A stretch of DNA of 13,707 bases from contig DAOVTM010000052.1 of assembly GCA_030633145.1 (NCBI GenBank), positions 1 through 13,707 on the forward strand, given 5' to 3'. Position numbers and translations under genes: made by a program. The DNA is from Desulfobulbaceae bacterium (GTDB lineage Bacteria; Desulfobacterota; Desulfobulbia; Desulfobulbales; Desulfobulbaceae). Positions within the stretch are counted from its first letter, which is position 1. Each line of letters starts with the position of its first letter. The notes beneath the pieces were generated by a model. That model was given only the letters and a program-made list of their open reading frames with translations, ran no database searches and was not told where the DNA came from. This document shows, piece after piece, positions 1 through 6,505 of this stretch.

Positions 1-2802
1 AACAGCATCAGCAGCAGATTCATCAACTTCTGATGATTCTTCTTCTGTGCCTTCCTCGGAGAATAACTCCATGTCTTCGGCCTCTGGAGATTCCTCTTCT
101 CCAGCAGCTTCTTCATCATCATCAAGGTCAAAGAAAGAGTCGAGTTTATCATCCAGCTCCTGGGCTCGATCCTCATCAATGACTACCGCATCTTCCTCTT
201 CAACACCAGTCTGTTCTTCCTCGTCATCGGTATCATCAAGAGCTGCTATTAAAAAATCATCATCCCCGTAATCATCATCAACCGCTGTCGAACCCGTGTC
301 TTCTCCAGCCTCTTCTTCATCGGCTCCGGTAAAGAAATCATCATCAAGGCTCAACTCGTCTGTCTCTTCAGCTAAGGAGGCCTGTTCTTCTGTCCTTTCC
401 CCCTCATCAGCATCCAGCTTGTCATCCAGAGCCAGTAACGGTTCTGTGCTGTCCTCCTGCTCATCATCTGTTGCCGAGAGAAAATCATCGTCCAGGCTCA
501 AGCCTTCTTCCTCGTTCCCTGGAGCCTCATCATCGCCAAAATCAAAAAAGGAGTCCAGTTTGTCATCCAGTTCAGATGCTTTTTCTTCTCCTATACCAGC
601 AGAATCAGCATCCTCATTGAAGCCACCAGCCTCTTCGGAGTCATCCAGCGCAGCCACAACACTGTCCCCGTCATCTGACTGGAAATCATCATCTAAACTC
701 AGAGCGACCTCTTCGGATTCAGCGTCATCATCAGCAAGGAAGTCATCGTCCAGGCTAAGTCCCTCTTCTTCCTTCTCATCAAGAGCCTCGTCATTGTCAA
801 AATCAAAAAAGGAGTCCAGTTTATCATCCAGTTCAGTTGCCTTTTCCTCTCCAATACCAGCGGCATCAGCATCCTCATCCAGTGCGGCCACTACACTGTC
901 CCCGTCATCTGAGAGGAAATCATCATCTATACTTAAGGTATCCTCATCGGAGTCCTCGTCAACAGTAAGGAAATCATCATCCAGGTTCAGCCCCTCTTCT
1001 TCCTTTTCATCAGGAGTCTCGTCATCGCCAAAATCAAAAAAGGAGTCCAGTTTATCATCCAGTTCAGTGGTCTTTTCCTCTCCAATACCGGCTGCATCCT
1101 CCTCCTCATTGAAGCCGACCGCTTCGTCTGAATCATCCAGCGCAGCTATAACACTATCGCCGTCATCCAGCAGGAAGTCATTATCCAGGCTCAGCTCATC
1201 TTCTTCTGTTTCGGGAGCCTCCTCTTCATCATCAAGTGTAAGGAAGTCATCATCCAGGCTCAGCTCATCTTCTTCTGTTTCGGGAGCCTCCTCTTCATCA
1301 TCAAGTGTAAGGAAGTCATCATCCAGACTCAGCTCATCTTCTTCTGCATCAGGAGCCTCCTCTTCATCATCAAGTGTAAGGAAGTCATCATCCACAACCA
1401 GAGCTTCTTCTTCAACGTCTGCATTTACAACGCTCAGGGAAGGTTCTTCATCGTCGTCTCCAAAATCAAAAAAGGAGTCCAGCTTATCATCCAGCTCTGT
1501 TGACTGCTCTTCAGCAATGCCTGCAGACTGTCCATCTTCATTGAACCCGCCTTCCTCATCTTCCTCTTCAAGGGCTGGTGAAAGAGAAAGCTCGTCGTCA
1601 TCAGTACCAAACAGATCTTCACCCAGTAGCGATTCATCCTCGGCTAAGTCAAGTTCCAGCTCATCCTGATCCTCTGCAGATGATTCACCGGCTATAGCCG
1701 AATCTTCATCCGAGTTGATCATCAGTTCTTCATCTATCAGGTCATCGGCGATCTTGTCGGCAACCGGTTGGATAGCGTCGTCATCCAGATGCAGGTCATC
1801 ATCACCTGCCCCGTCACCAAGCAGGTCAAAGTCCAGTTCTTCTTCATCGGAAATAGAGGCAATGACGGCCTTGTCCTCAGCTTCTGATTCTTCGGCATCA
1901 ATAGTCAGAACCTGATCATCTTCAGAGGCTTCTACCTTTTCGGCTGCTTCCTCGTTGCGGCCCGCAATGATCTCCTTCAGACTGTTCAGACTGCTGACCC
2001 GTTCAACAAGAATTGTCCTTCGCTGTTCATCACCAAGCTTGGTGTTCCCCATCAGTATTTTCAGAGCATCATAAAAGGAATGAAGAATGGTAAACGCATC
2101 CGGATGGGCATTGCTTCCCTCATCACGGATATACGAGCCAAGTGCCATCAAGCCCTGCACCAGCACCTTCTCACTATCATCCTCAAGCAGAGCCGAGAGT
2201 TCCTGGGTTTGAAGGTTGAATTTATCAAGTCCCTTATCGGTAACTTCCCATTCCAGACCCAGAATCGTGGCCTGCATATTGGTCAGCATTTCCTCTTCGT
2301 TATGCTCTTCTACACTCTCAACAGGTTCCACCTCCACTTCATTGGTTGAGACACTGGAAGCCATGTTGCCGATCTGATACTGCAGTACCTTAAACTTACG
2401 AATATCTGCCTTGAGGAGACTGGTAATCTCTTCACCAGTGATGTTGGGTGAGGAGATGATTTTTTCATAATTATAAAAAAGAGTAAGCAGTAGTTTTATG
2501 GCATTGGGATGAGCGTAAGCCCCTTCCTGTTTGAGGTATTTCCCTACATTATCCAGTGCCTGTAGATATATCTGGGCGACCTTGTCGCCCTCCCACATTG
2601 ACTGGAGGCTGCCTATCTCATCGGTGAGTTCGCCAAGGATATCATCAGTGATATCCCAGTCAAGAGAGAGGACAATGGATTTGAGACGGAGGAGGGGGGA
2701 GTCATCATCATCTGCAAACTCAAACAGATCAACTTCATCGACATCAAACGATTCGTCAGCAAATTGAGTCAGATCTTCAATTTCGTCTATTGAGGGTACC
2801 AT
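1..2802 (-). CDS. Large acidic repeat protein with duplicated N-terminal helical domain, C-terminus cut off by window edge
   Basis: No stop codon occurs in this minus-strand frame from the ATG at 2802 to base 1, giving at least 934 residues; the C-terminus lies outside the window. An AGGAG lies at 2816-2820, with a 13-nt spacer that is longer than usual. Residues about 42-115 and 178-252 are two diverged copies of one predicted alpha-helical domain. Both contain L-[DE]-W-[DE]-[IV]-T-D near the start and G-x-Y-[LI]-x-x-E-G-x-x-A-H-P-x-A near the middle, about 135 residues apart. From about residue 290 the chain is low-complexity and dominated by Asp and Glu. It has about eleven L-x-[LIV]-D-D-D-F-L motifs and five ELDDKLDSFFD motifs. 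I see no signal peptide, membrane segment or LysM domain, so it is probably cytoplasmic. It lies 68 nt downstream of the MglA-like gene in the same direction, so co-transcription is likely. I do not recognise the family. A scaffold or effector role for the GTPase is inference. Confidence 0.9.
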   Translation of the reverse strand, partial: MVPSIDEIEDLTQFADESFDVDEVDLFEFADDDDSPLLRLKSIVLSLDWDITDDILGELTDEIGSLQSMWEGDKVAQIYLQALDNVGKYLKQEGAYAHPNAIKLLLTLFYNYEKIISSPNITGEEITSLLKADIRKFKVLQYQIGNMASSVSTNEVEVEPVESVEEHNEEEMLTNMQATILGLEWEVTDKGLDKFNLQTQELSALLEDDSEKVLVQGLMALGSYIRDEGSNAHPDAFTILHSFYDALKILMGNTKLGDEQRRTILVERVSSLNSLKEIIAGRNEEAAEKVEASEDDQVLTIDAEESEAEDKAVIASISDEEELDFDLLGDGAGDDDLHLDDDAIQPVADKIADDLIDEELMINSDEDSAIAGESSAEDQDELELDLAEDESLLGEDLFGTDDDELSLSPALEEEDEEGGFNEDGQSAGIAEEQSTELDDKLDSFFDFGDDDEEPSLSVVNADVEEEALVVDDDFLTLDDEEEAPDAEEDELSLDDDFLTLDDEEEAPETEEDELSLDDDFLTLDDEEEAPETEEDELSLDNDFLLDDGDSVIAALDDSDEAVGFNEEEDAAGIGEEKTTELDDKLDSFFDFGDDETPDEKEEEGLNLDDDFLTVDEDSDEDTLSIDDDFLSDDGDSVVAALDEDADAAGIGEEKATELDDKLDSFFDFDNDEALDEKEEEGLSLDDDFLADDDAESEEVALSLDDDFQSDDGDSVVAALDDSEEAGGFNEDADSAGIGEEKASELDDKLDSFFDFGDDEAPGNEEEGLSLDDDFLSATDDEQEDSTEPLLALDDKLDADEGERTEEQASLAEETDELSLDDDFFTGADEEEAGEDTGSTAVDDDYGDDDFLIAALDDTDDEEEQTGVEEEDAVVIDEDRAQELDDKLDSFFDLDDDEEAAGEEESPEAEDMELFSEEGTEEESSEVDESAADAV
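538..1500 (-). repeat. Longer dispersed repeats encoding ELDDKLDSFFD motifs in the acidic gene
   Basis: A nearly identical block, starting AAAATCAAAAAAGGAGTCCA on the plus strand, occurs at 538, 799, 1030 and 1462. A more diverged fifth copy lies near 125. The spacings are 261, 231 and 432 bp, all multiples of three. The larger interval contains the 69-bp tandem array. Each block encodes E-L-D-D-K-L-D-S-F-F-D, and in the 799 and 1030 copies the similarity continues for about 70 bp. The acidic tail therefore seems to have grown by repeated in-frame duplication of units of about 77-87 residues. Confidence 0.88.
1173..1448 (-). repeat. Four tandem 69-bp repeats inside the acidic gene
   Basis: The word GGAAGTCAT (plus strand) recurs at 1173, 1242, 1311 and 1380, an exact 69-bp period equal to 23 codons, so the reading frame is kept. 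Copies 1 and 2 differ at one base and copy 3 differs from copy 2 at four. Copy 4 is degenerate in its second half. Each unit encodes an L-S-L-D-D-D-F-L motif followed by T-L-D-D-E-E-E and an acidic linker. The near-identity of copies 1-3 suggests recent slippage or unequal recombination. Confidence 0.93.
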
Positions 2803-2870
2803 ATATTTTTCTTGGCTCCTTGTAGCCCAAAATGTTCAGCTTGGTCTGCAGTACACAGCTATGCAATCTA

Positions 2871-3476
2871 TCAGAGGAGTTTTTTCTGAACCGACACCAC
2901 TGTGCATGATATTATCTTTTTTAGTGTTTCCGGTACATTATATCCAGTCAAAGCACTGGCCTCAAAGGACGGCACCTTGAGTTTACTGTTTAAATCTTTT
3001 TCCAGAACCTTGGTGGGAAGAATGGGTATCCCCTGGTTGCGGAGGTCAACCTTATTATACTGCATGACCAGAGGTATTTTAAAAATAGACTCTTTATACC
3101 CCTTCAGGTTTTCATGCAGCTGATTGAGAGAACGGATATTCTTTTCCCGCATTGCCTCCTGGGCATCCGCGACAAAGACCAGTCCGTCCACCCCTTTGAG
3201 AACAAGTTTACGGGTGGCATTGTACTTAACCTGTCCTGGTACGGTATAAAGCTGAATTTTCAGCTCATATCCCTTTATCTTTCCCATATCAAAGGGGAGG
3301 AAATCAAAAAATAGAGTCCGGTCGCCATGGGTCTTGAGACTGACCATTTCGGCTTGTATCTGCTTGCGGAACTTCCTGTTGATATATTCCAGATTAGAGG
3401 TCTTGCCTCCCCTGCCCGGCCCATAGTAAACAACTTTTACCTGGACAATTTTTTCGCGTAAATTAATAAAACTCAA
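2871..3476 (-). CDS. mglA: MglA-like Ras-superfamily GTPase
   Basis: This 201-residue small GTPase belongs to the bacterial MglA group, whose Myxococcus xanthus member sets cell polarity and drives motility complexes when GTP-bound. All G motifs are visible. The P-loop G-P-G-R-G-G-K-T spans residues 19-26, the switch I segment D-R-T-L-F-F-D-F starts at 52, and G3 V-P-G-Q ends at 82. G4 N-K-V-D spans 141-144 and S-A-L-T-G spans 174-178. Arg53 and Gln82 fall at the same numbers as the catalytic residues of M. xanthus MglA, as I remember that sequence. The start is a TTG at 3474-3476 with AGGAG six bases upstream. The N-terminal M-S-F-I-N matches MglA, which supports this rare start. It lies 37 nt downstream of the roadblock gene, as expected for a switch and its regulator. 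Motility in this organism is not shown. Confidence 0.93.
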   Translation of the reverse strand: MSFINLREKIVQVKVVYYGPGRGGKTSNLEYINRKFRKQIQAEMVSLKTHGDRTLFFDFLPFDMGKIKGYELKIQLYTVPGQVKYNATRKLVLKGVDGLVFVADAQEAMREKNIRSLNQLHENLKGYKESIFKIPLVMQYNKVDLRNQGIPILPTKVLEKDLNSKLKVPSFEASALTGYNVPETLKKIISCTVVSVQKKLL

Positions 3477-3489
3477 GGTACTCTCCTGG
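3477..3489 (-). promoter_or_regulatory. Ribosome binding site fixing a TTG start for mglA
   Basis: AGGAG at 3483-3487 (minus strand) is followed by a 6-nt spacer and TTG. No ATG or GTG lies close by that would keep the conserved M-S-F-I-N start. The TTG may lower translation of the GTPase relative to MglB, but this is inference. Confidence 0.75.
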
Positions 3490-3513
3490 CCTGGTGATCA
3501 CGATGTATATGCT

Positions 3514-3912
3514 CTATTTGCCGGCCCACAGTTTTCTTATTCCGTCAAGTGCCTTGACGACATTGAGCCTGAGAAAACCCAGCGAAATGTGTTTTCCAAA
3601 CATGGTAATGAGGAGCAACTCCTCATCAATCTTGGAAAAGTGAATGTTACAATCCGTTCCCTTATGGAACAGGAGGGAAAATTCCTGCTCTCCAACCAGC
3701 TTGGCCATGGCATCCACTGTGGCAAAGTTACCAGCGGCCAGGGCGGCAAAGGAATAGACATCATATTTGGATTGCCCATTATCCTTGGCAGTTATAATAT
3801 TACCTGCCATATCAATAATGATGACACAGTCCACTCCTATCTTGATGAGTTGTTCACTTAAGATCTCATCAATTTTTTCAAGCTGTTCTTGGCTGACTAC
3901 ACCGTAATTCAT
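3514..3912 (-). CDS. mglB: Roadblock/LC7 protein, MglB-like GAP for the neighbouring GTPase
   Basis: This 132-residue protein has the roadblock/LC7 layout: an N-terminal helix (residues about 6-24), a strand with I-D-M-A-G-N-I, a central helix, and a C-terminal helix. The central helix segment A-A-L-A-A-G-N-F-A followed by A-K-L-V-G-E-x-E-F and F-H-K-G closely follows M. xanthus MglB. In that species MglB is a dimeric GTPase-activating protein that turns MglA off at the lagging pole. The ATG at 3910-3912 has an AGGAAA Shine-Dalgarno about seven bases upstream. The order roadblock then GTPase matches mglBA operons elsewhere, and this is probably the first gene of the transcript. M. xanthus MglB has an extra C-terminal tail that is absent here. 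Direct GAP activity is inferred from the pairing. Confidence 0.92.
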   Translation of the reverse strand: MNYGVVSQEQLEKIDEILSEQLIKIGVDCVIIIDMAGNIITAKDNGQSKYDVYSFAALAAGNFATVDAMAKLVGEQEFSLLFHKGTDCNIHFSKIDEELLLITMFGKHISLGFLRLNVVKALDGIRKLWAGK

Positions 3913-3942
3913 CAGGTTTCCTCATTAACTGTACTCAGGTTG

Positions 3943-3964
3943 CCGGTCTGCTTATCGTGACCGG
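3943..3964 (-). promoter_or_regulatory. Stem-loop in the leader of the mglB gene
   Basis: CCGGTC at 3943-3948 and GACCGG at 3959-3964 form a perfect 6-bp dyad with a 10-nt loop, about 30 bases before the mglB ATG. No U-tract follows on the minus strand, so it is not an ordinary intrinsic terminator. It could be an operator or an RNA structure. I saw no convincing -35/-10 pair in the 196 nt between this operon and the adenine deaminase gene. Confidence 0.35.
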
Positions 3965-4108
3965 TAAAATTCCATATAGTCCAAGACCTTTTTTTGCACT
4001 TTGAACTGCTGGATACACCACTGTGGGAAATATCCATTAATCACTTGCAACTATACGCCAGATAAAAAGATATATGAAGCTGTTTTTACTAATTTCTAGC
4101 ATATTTAT

Positions 4109-5839
4109 TTATTTTTTCCCTTTTTGCAAGGAAACAATTGAAAATTTATACACATCGACCAGTCCCTTATCGCTTATTTTAAGCTCTGGTATGACGGGCA
4201 GGGCTAGAAAGCTTAACAGCATTAAGGGGTTGGAGACTCCTGTACCCACCCTGGAGAGCGCGTGTTTAAGATCTTGTAATTGTGACGAAACATCTTCTGC
4301 TGGCAGGGACGACATCAGCCCCGCAACCGGTAGAGGAAGCGCACTTAAAGGTTGCTCGTTATCCGCTACAACCAGACCTCCCCCCATGGCAATTATTTTT
4401 CTTATTGCCAACATCATGGAGGCATCACTGGTACCGACAACAATGAGATTATGGGAATCATGGGCAACGGTTGAGGCAATAGCTCCGTTTTTGATGCCCA
4501 GTCCCTGGACAAAGCCTAACCCTATACTATTCGTCCCATGATGCCGTTCAAGCACAGCGATCTTCAAAAGATCCCTTTCCGTATCCGCAACCAGCAAACC
4601 ATTACGGATTTTCGGTTCCATCATCTTCTGCCCGGTTACAATTTCACCGTCCAGACAGGTGATCACCCTGATCAGGCCGCCCTGATCTTTTATGGACAGA
4701 TCAATATTCTCAGGGGCAATGTTCACGGAAGAGGTGATGGCCGGGTCAAGCGTTTCCTGATTCGTTCGAGTTGGCACGTTCATAGTGCCGTTCTCAGCGA
4801 CACATTGTCCCTTGATAAAGACCTGCTGCACCCTGAACTGTTCCAGATCATCAAATACCACCAGGTCAGCCTGATATCCGGGGGCAATAGCTCCGCACTG
4901 CCGCAGAGCAAAGTGACGGGCTGGATTGAGAGTGACCATTTGCAGGGCAGTCATCGGGTCAGCACCCAGCCGGACAGCCTTCCTCAGGATATGATCCAGA
5001 TGTCCCGTCTCCATCAGGTCATCGGCATGGCGGTCATCCGTGACCAGCAGGCAGTTATGAGTACCCTTGCCGGAGAGAAGCGGCAGCAGAGCCTCAAGAT
5101 TACGGGCAGTGGTGCCTTCGCGGATAAAGATTGCCATTCCGTAGCGCAGCTTCTCCCGGGCCTCTTCCAGGGTGGTACACTCGTGATCCGAACTGATACC
5201 GGCAGCGATATATGCTTGCAGATCTTTTCCCGCCAGGCCGGGAGCATGACCGTCGATAAGCAGCCCTTGACGGCGTGCAGTCATGATCTTTTCAATGACT
5301 TCTGGAGCCGCAGCCACTGTGCCGGGGAAATTCATCATCTCTGCCAGGCCGAGTATGCGGGGATGGGTGAGAAGTGCCTCAATGTCCTCTGCTGACAGGG
5401 AGGATCCGCTGGTTTCCATGGAGGTGGCCGGGACGCAGGAGGGAGCCATGGCGTAAACCGCCAGGGGGAAACTGTTCCTGAGCATATAGTCAATGCCAGT
5501 TCTGCCGCAGACATTGGCTATCTCATGGGGATCACAGATGACAACTGTAGTGCCGTGGGGAACGACCGCCGCTGCAAACTGCGGCGGGGTGAGCATGGAG
5601 CTTTCGATGTGGATATGGCCGTCGATCAGGCCGGGAGAGAGGTAACGCCCTCTGAGGTCAATACTCTCTTCTCCCTCGTACTGACCTATGCCGGCAATGT
5701 AACCGTCCAGCAAGGCAACATTATTCTCTTCGATTTCTCCACTGAAGACGTGAATGACCTTACAGTTGCGTAAGACAATATCAGCGGGTATTCTACCCGC
5801 TGCGCAGTCGATTAATCGTGTACAGGAGGCTATGTCCAC
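4109..5839 (-). CDS. ade: Adenine deaminase (adenine to hypoxanthine)
   Basis: The 576-residue length is the family norm (Bacillus subtilis AdeC about 577). It is an amidohydrolase of the AdeC type, EC 3.5.4.2, which converts adenine to hypoxanthine and ammonia in purine salvage. The metal-site signature D-G-H-I-H-I-E-S-S-M covers residues 73-82, followed by C-D-P-H-E at 102-106. Further conserved segments are D-G-H-A-P-G-L, S-D-H-E-C-T, T-D-D-R-H-A-D-D-L, and a C-terminal H-D-S-H-N. The chosen start is GTG at 5837-5839, because the sequence from there aligns well with known N-termini; no strong Shine-Dalgarno is visible. It starts 18 nt after the lptE stop, so it is probably co-transcribed with leuS-lptE and may depend on translational coupling. 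Functionally it does not belong with tRNA charging or LPS assembly. Confidence 0.93.
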   Translation of the reverse strand: MDIASCTRLIDCAAGRIPADIVLRNCKVIHVFSGEIEENNVALLDGYIAGIGQYEGEESIDLRGRYLSPGLIDGHIHIESSMLTPPQFAAAVVPHGTTVVICDPHEIANVCGRTGIDYMLRNSFPLAVYAMAPSCVPATSMETSGSSLSAEDIEALLTHPRILGLAEMMNFPGTVAAAPEVIEKIMTARRQGLLIDGHAPGLAGKDLQAYIAAGISSDHECTTLEEAREKLRYGMAIFIREGTTARNLEALLPLLSGKGTHNCLLVTDDRHADDLMETGHLDHILRKAVRLGADPMTALQMVTLNPARHFALRQCGAIAPGYQADLVVFDDLEQFRVQQVFIKGQCVAENGTMNVPTRTNQETLDPAITSSVNIAPENIDLSIKDQGGLIRVITCLDGEIVTGQKMMEPKIRNGLLVADTERDLLKIAVLERHHGTNSIGLGFVQGLGIKNGAIASTVAHDSHNLIVVGTSDASMMLAIRKIIAMGGGLVVADNEQPLSALPLPVAGLMSSLPAEDVSSQLQDLKHALSRVGTGVSNPLMLLSFLALPVIPELKISDKGLVDVYKFSIVSLQKGKK

Positions 5840-5857
5840 GTTTGCGTTAGAGTGAGC

Positions 5858-6385
5858 CTACTTTTTATTGTTCTGAGCGCGAACCCTGCTCATGGTACCG
5901 AGATATATCTTCTCAGAAATATCCGTGAGCATCTGATCAATCGCCTCAGTTTCGTTGTTGGCCTCTTCATTCAAGGTGTTAAAGTCCTCGGAATAGACAT
6001 CATCAGGTACCTCCCAGAGAATCTTGCCGGTTTCAAGATCCTTGAGTACATACCTGAGTCCGAGTCTTGCCTTGATATCCGTGGTTCTGGCATCACTGTC
6101 CCAGCCAACACTGGGCAGATCAATGAAGATAATCTCCCCGGCCAGTACCAGGTCAGCATTTTCCTTGTCCTTGGTCAGGTTGATCTTATCCGATTTCTGG
6201 AACCAGACCGACAGCGACTGGTACATGGCGTTGTCAATCCCCAAGCGGTCAGTACGGTTCTTCCAGGTTGGCATATAGACACTTTTTTCAGGGCCGTTAT
6301 AGACGTTGGGAAAGTAATAGCCGCAGCCGCCAAGCAGAAAAACAAGGCAGATAATAATCAATGGTTTCACGGGGGTCTTTATCAC
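5858..6385 (-). CDS. lptE: LptE-like LPS-assembly outer-membrane lipoprotein
   Basis: The 175-residue product begins with a short basic region and a hydrophobic stretch ending in the lipobox L-G-G-C. Cys21 should be the lipidated first residue of the mature protein. The mature part has the G-Y-Y-F start, the N-R-T segment and a later G-x-I-x-x-I-D-L-P region that resemble LptE/RlpB-family proteins. LptE plugs the LptD barrel and helps place lipopolysaccharide in the outer membrane. Location directly after leuS matches the leuS-lptE order known in Escherichia coli, which strengthens a call that sequence similarity alone would leave weak. The start is a GTG at 6383-6385 with AAGGAG about eight bases upstream. 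LptE is poorly conserved, so another small outer-membrane lipoprotein cannot be excluded. Confidence 0.78.
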   Translation of the reverse strand: MIKTPVKPLIIICLVFLLGGCGYYFPNVYNGPEKSVYMPTWKNRTDRLGIDNAMYQSLSVWFQKSDKINLTKDKENADLVLAGEIIFIDLPSVGWDSDARTTDIKARLGLRYVLKDLETGKILWEVPDDVYSEDFNTLNEEANNETEAIDQMLTDISEKIYLGTMSRVRAQNNKK

Positions 6386-6416
6386 AGCTACACTCCTTAT
6401 CTCTTCAGCAGGGCTG

Positions 6417-6494
6417 AGTTATCAGTGTGCAGTTATCAGTGTGCAGTTTTTACAGCGAGTTAGTGTCACTGATAACTGATAGCTGATAACTGAA
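6417..6494. repeat. Cluster of direct and inverted TTATCAG/CTGATAA repeats between leuS and lptE
   Basis: AGTTATCAGTGTGC occurs twice back to back at 6417-6430 and 6431-6444. CAGTTATCAGTG at 6430-6441 is the exact reverse complement of CACTGATAACTG at 6468-6479. A further CTGATAACTG lies at about 6483-6492. These arms can form alternative hairpins with 12-bp stems in the leuS-lptE mRNA. The cluster lies just beyond the leuS stop (6506), so it could stabilise the 3' end of leuS, attenuate transcription into lptE-ade, or be a dispersed palindromic element. Confidence 0.85.
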
Positions 6495-6505
6495 AACTTT
6501 CTTAC

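Noticed and set aside
47..271. Second Ser-rich plus-strand frame
   Set aside because: Same cause: antisense shadow of the acidic repeat gene.
1434..1637. 67-codon minus-strand frame inside the acidic gene
   Set aside because: Out of frame with the long open frame, no ribosome site, and no recognisable protein.
296..1669. 457-codon plus-strand reading frame, extremely rich in Ser and Lys
   Set aside because: It is the antisense of the acidic tail: minus-strand GAT and GAA codons read in a shifted plus frame give runs of Ser codons. It has no family resemblance, and the minus frame is open for 934 codons with structured domains at its start.
4040..4065. Possible sigma54 promoter upstream of mglB (TGGC...TTGC on the minus strand)
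   Set aside because: The GG and GC elements are 9 bp apart instead of the required 10, so the match is probably chance.
4538..5395. 285-codon plus-strand frame
   Set aside because: Lies fully antisense to the adenine deaminase gene, whose metal-binding motifs are intact; the plus-strand product resembles nothing I know.
5852..6463. 203-codon plus-strand frame opposite lptE
   Set aside because: Antisense of the lipoprotein gene, running into the repeat cluster; no domain is visible.
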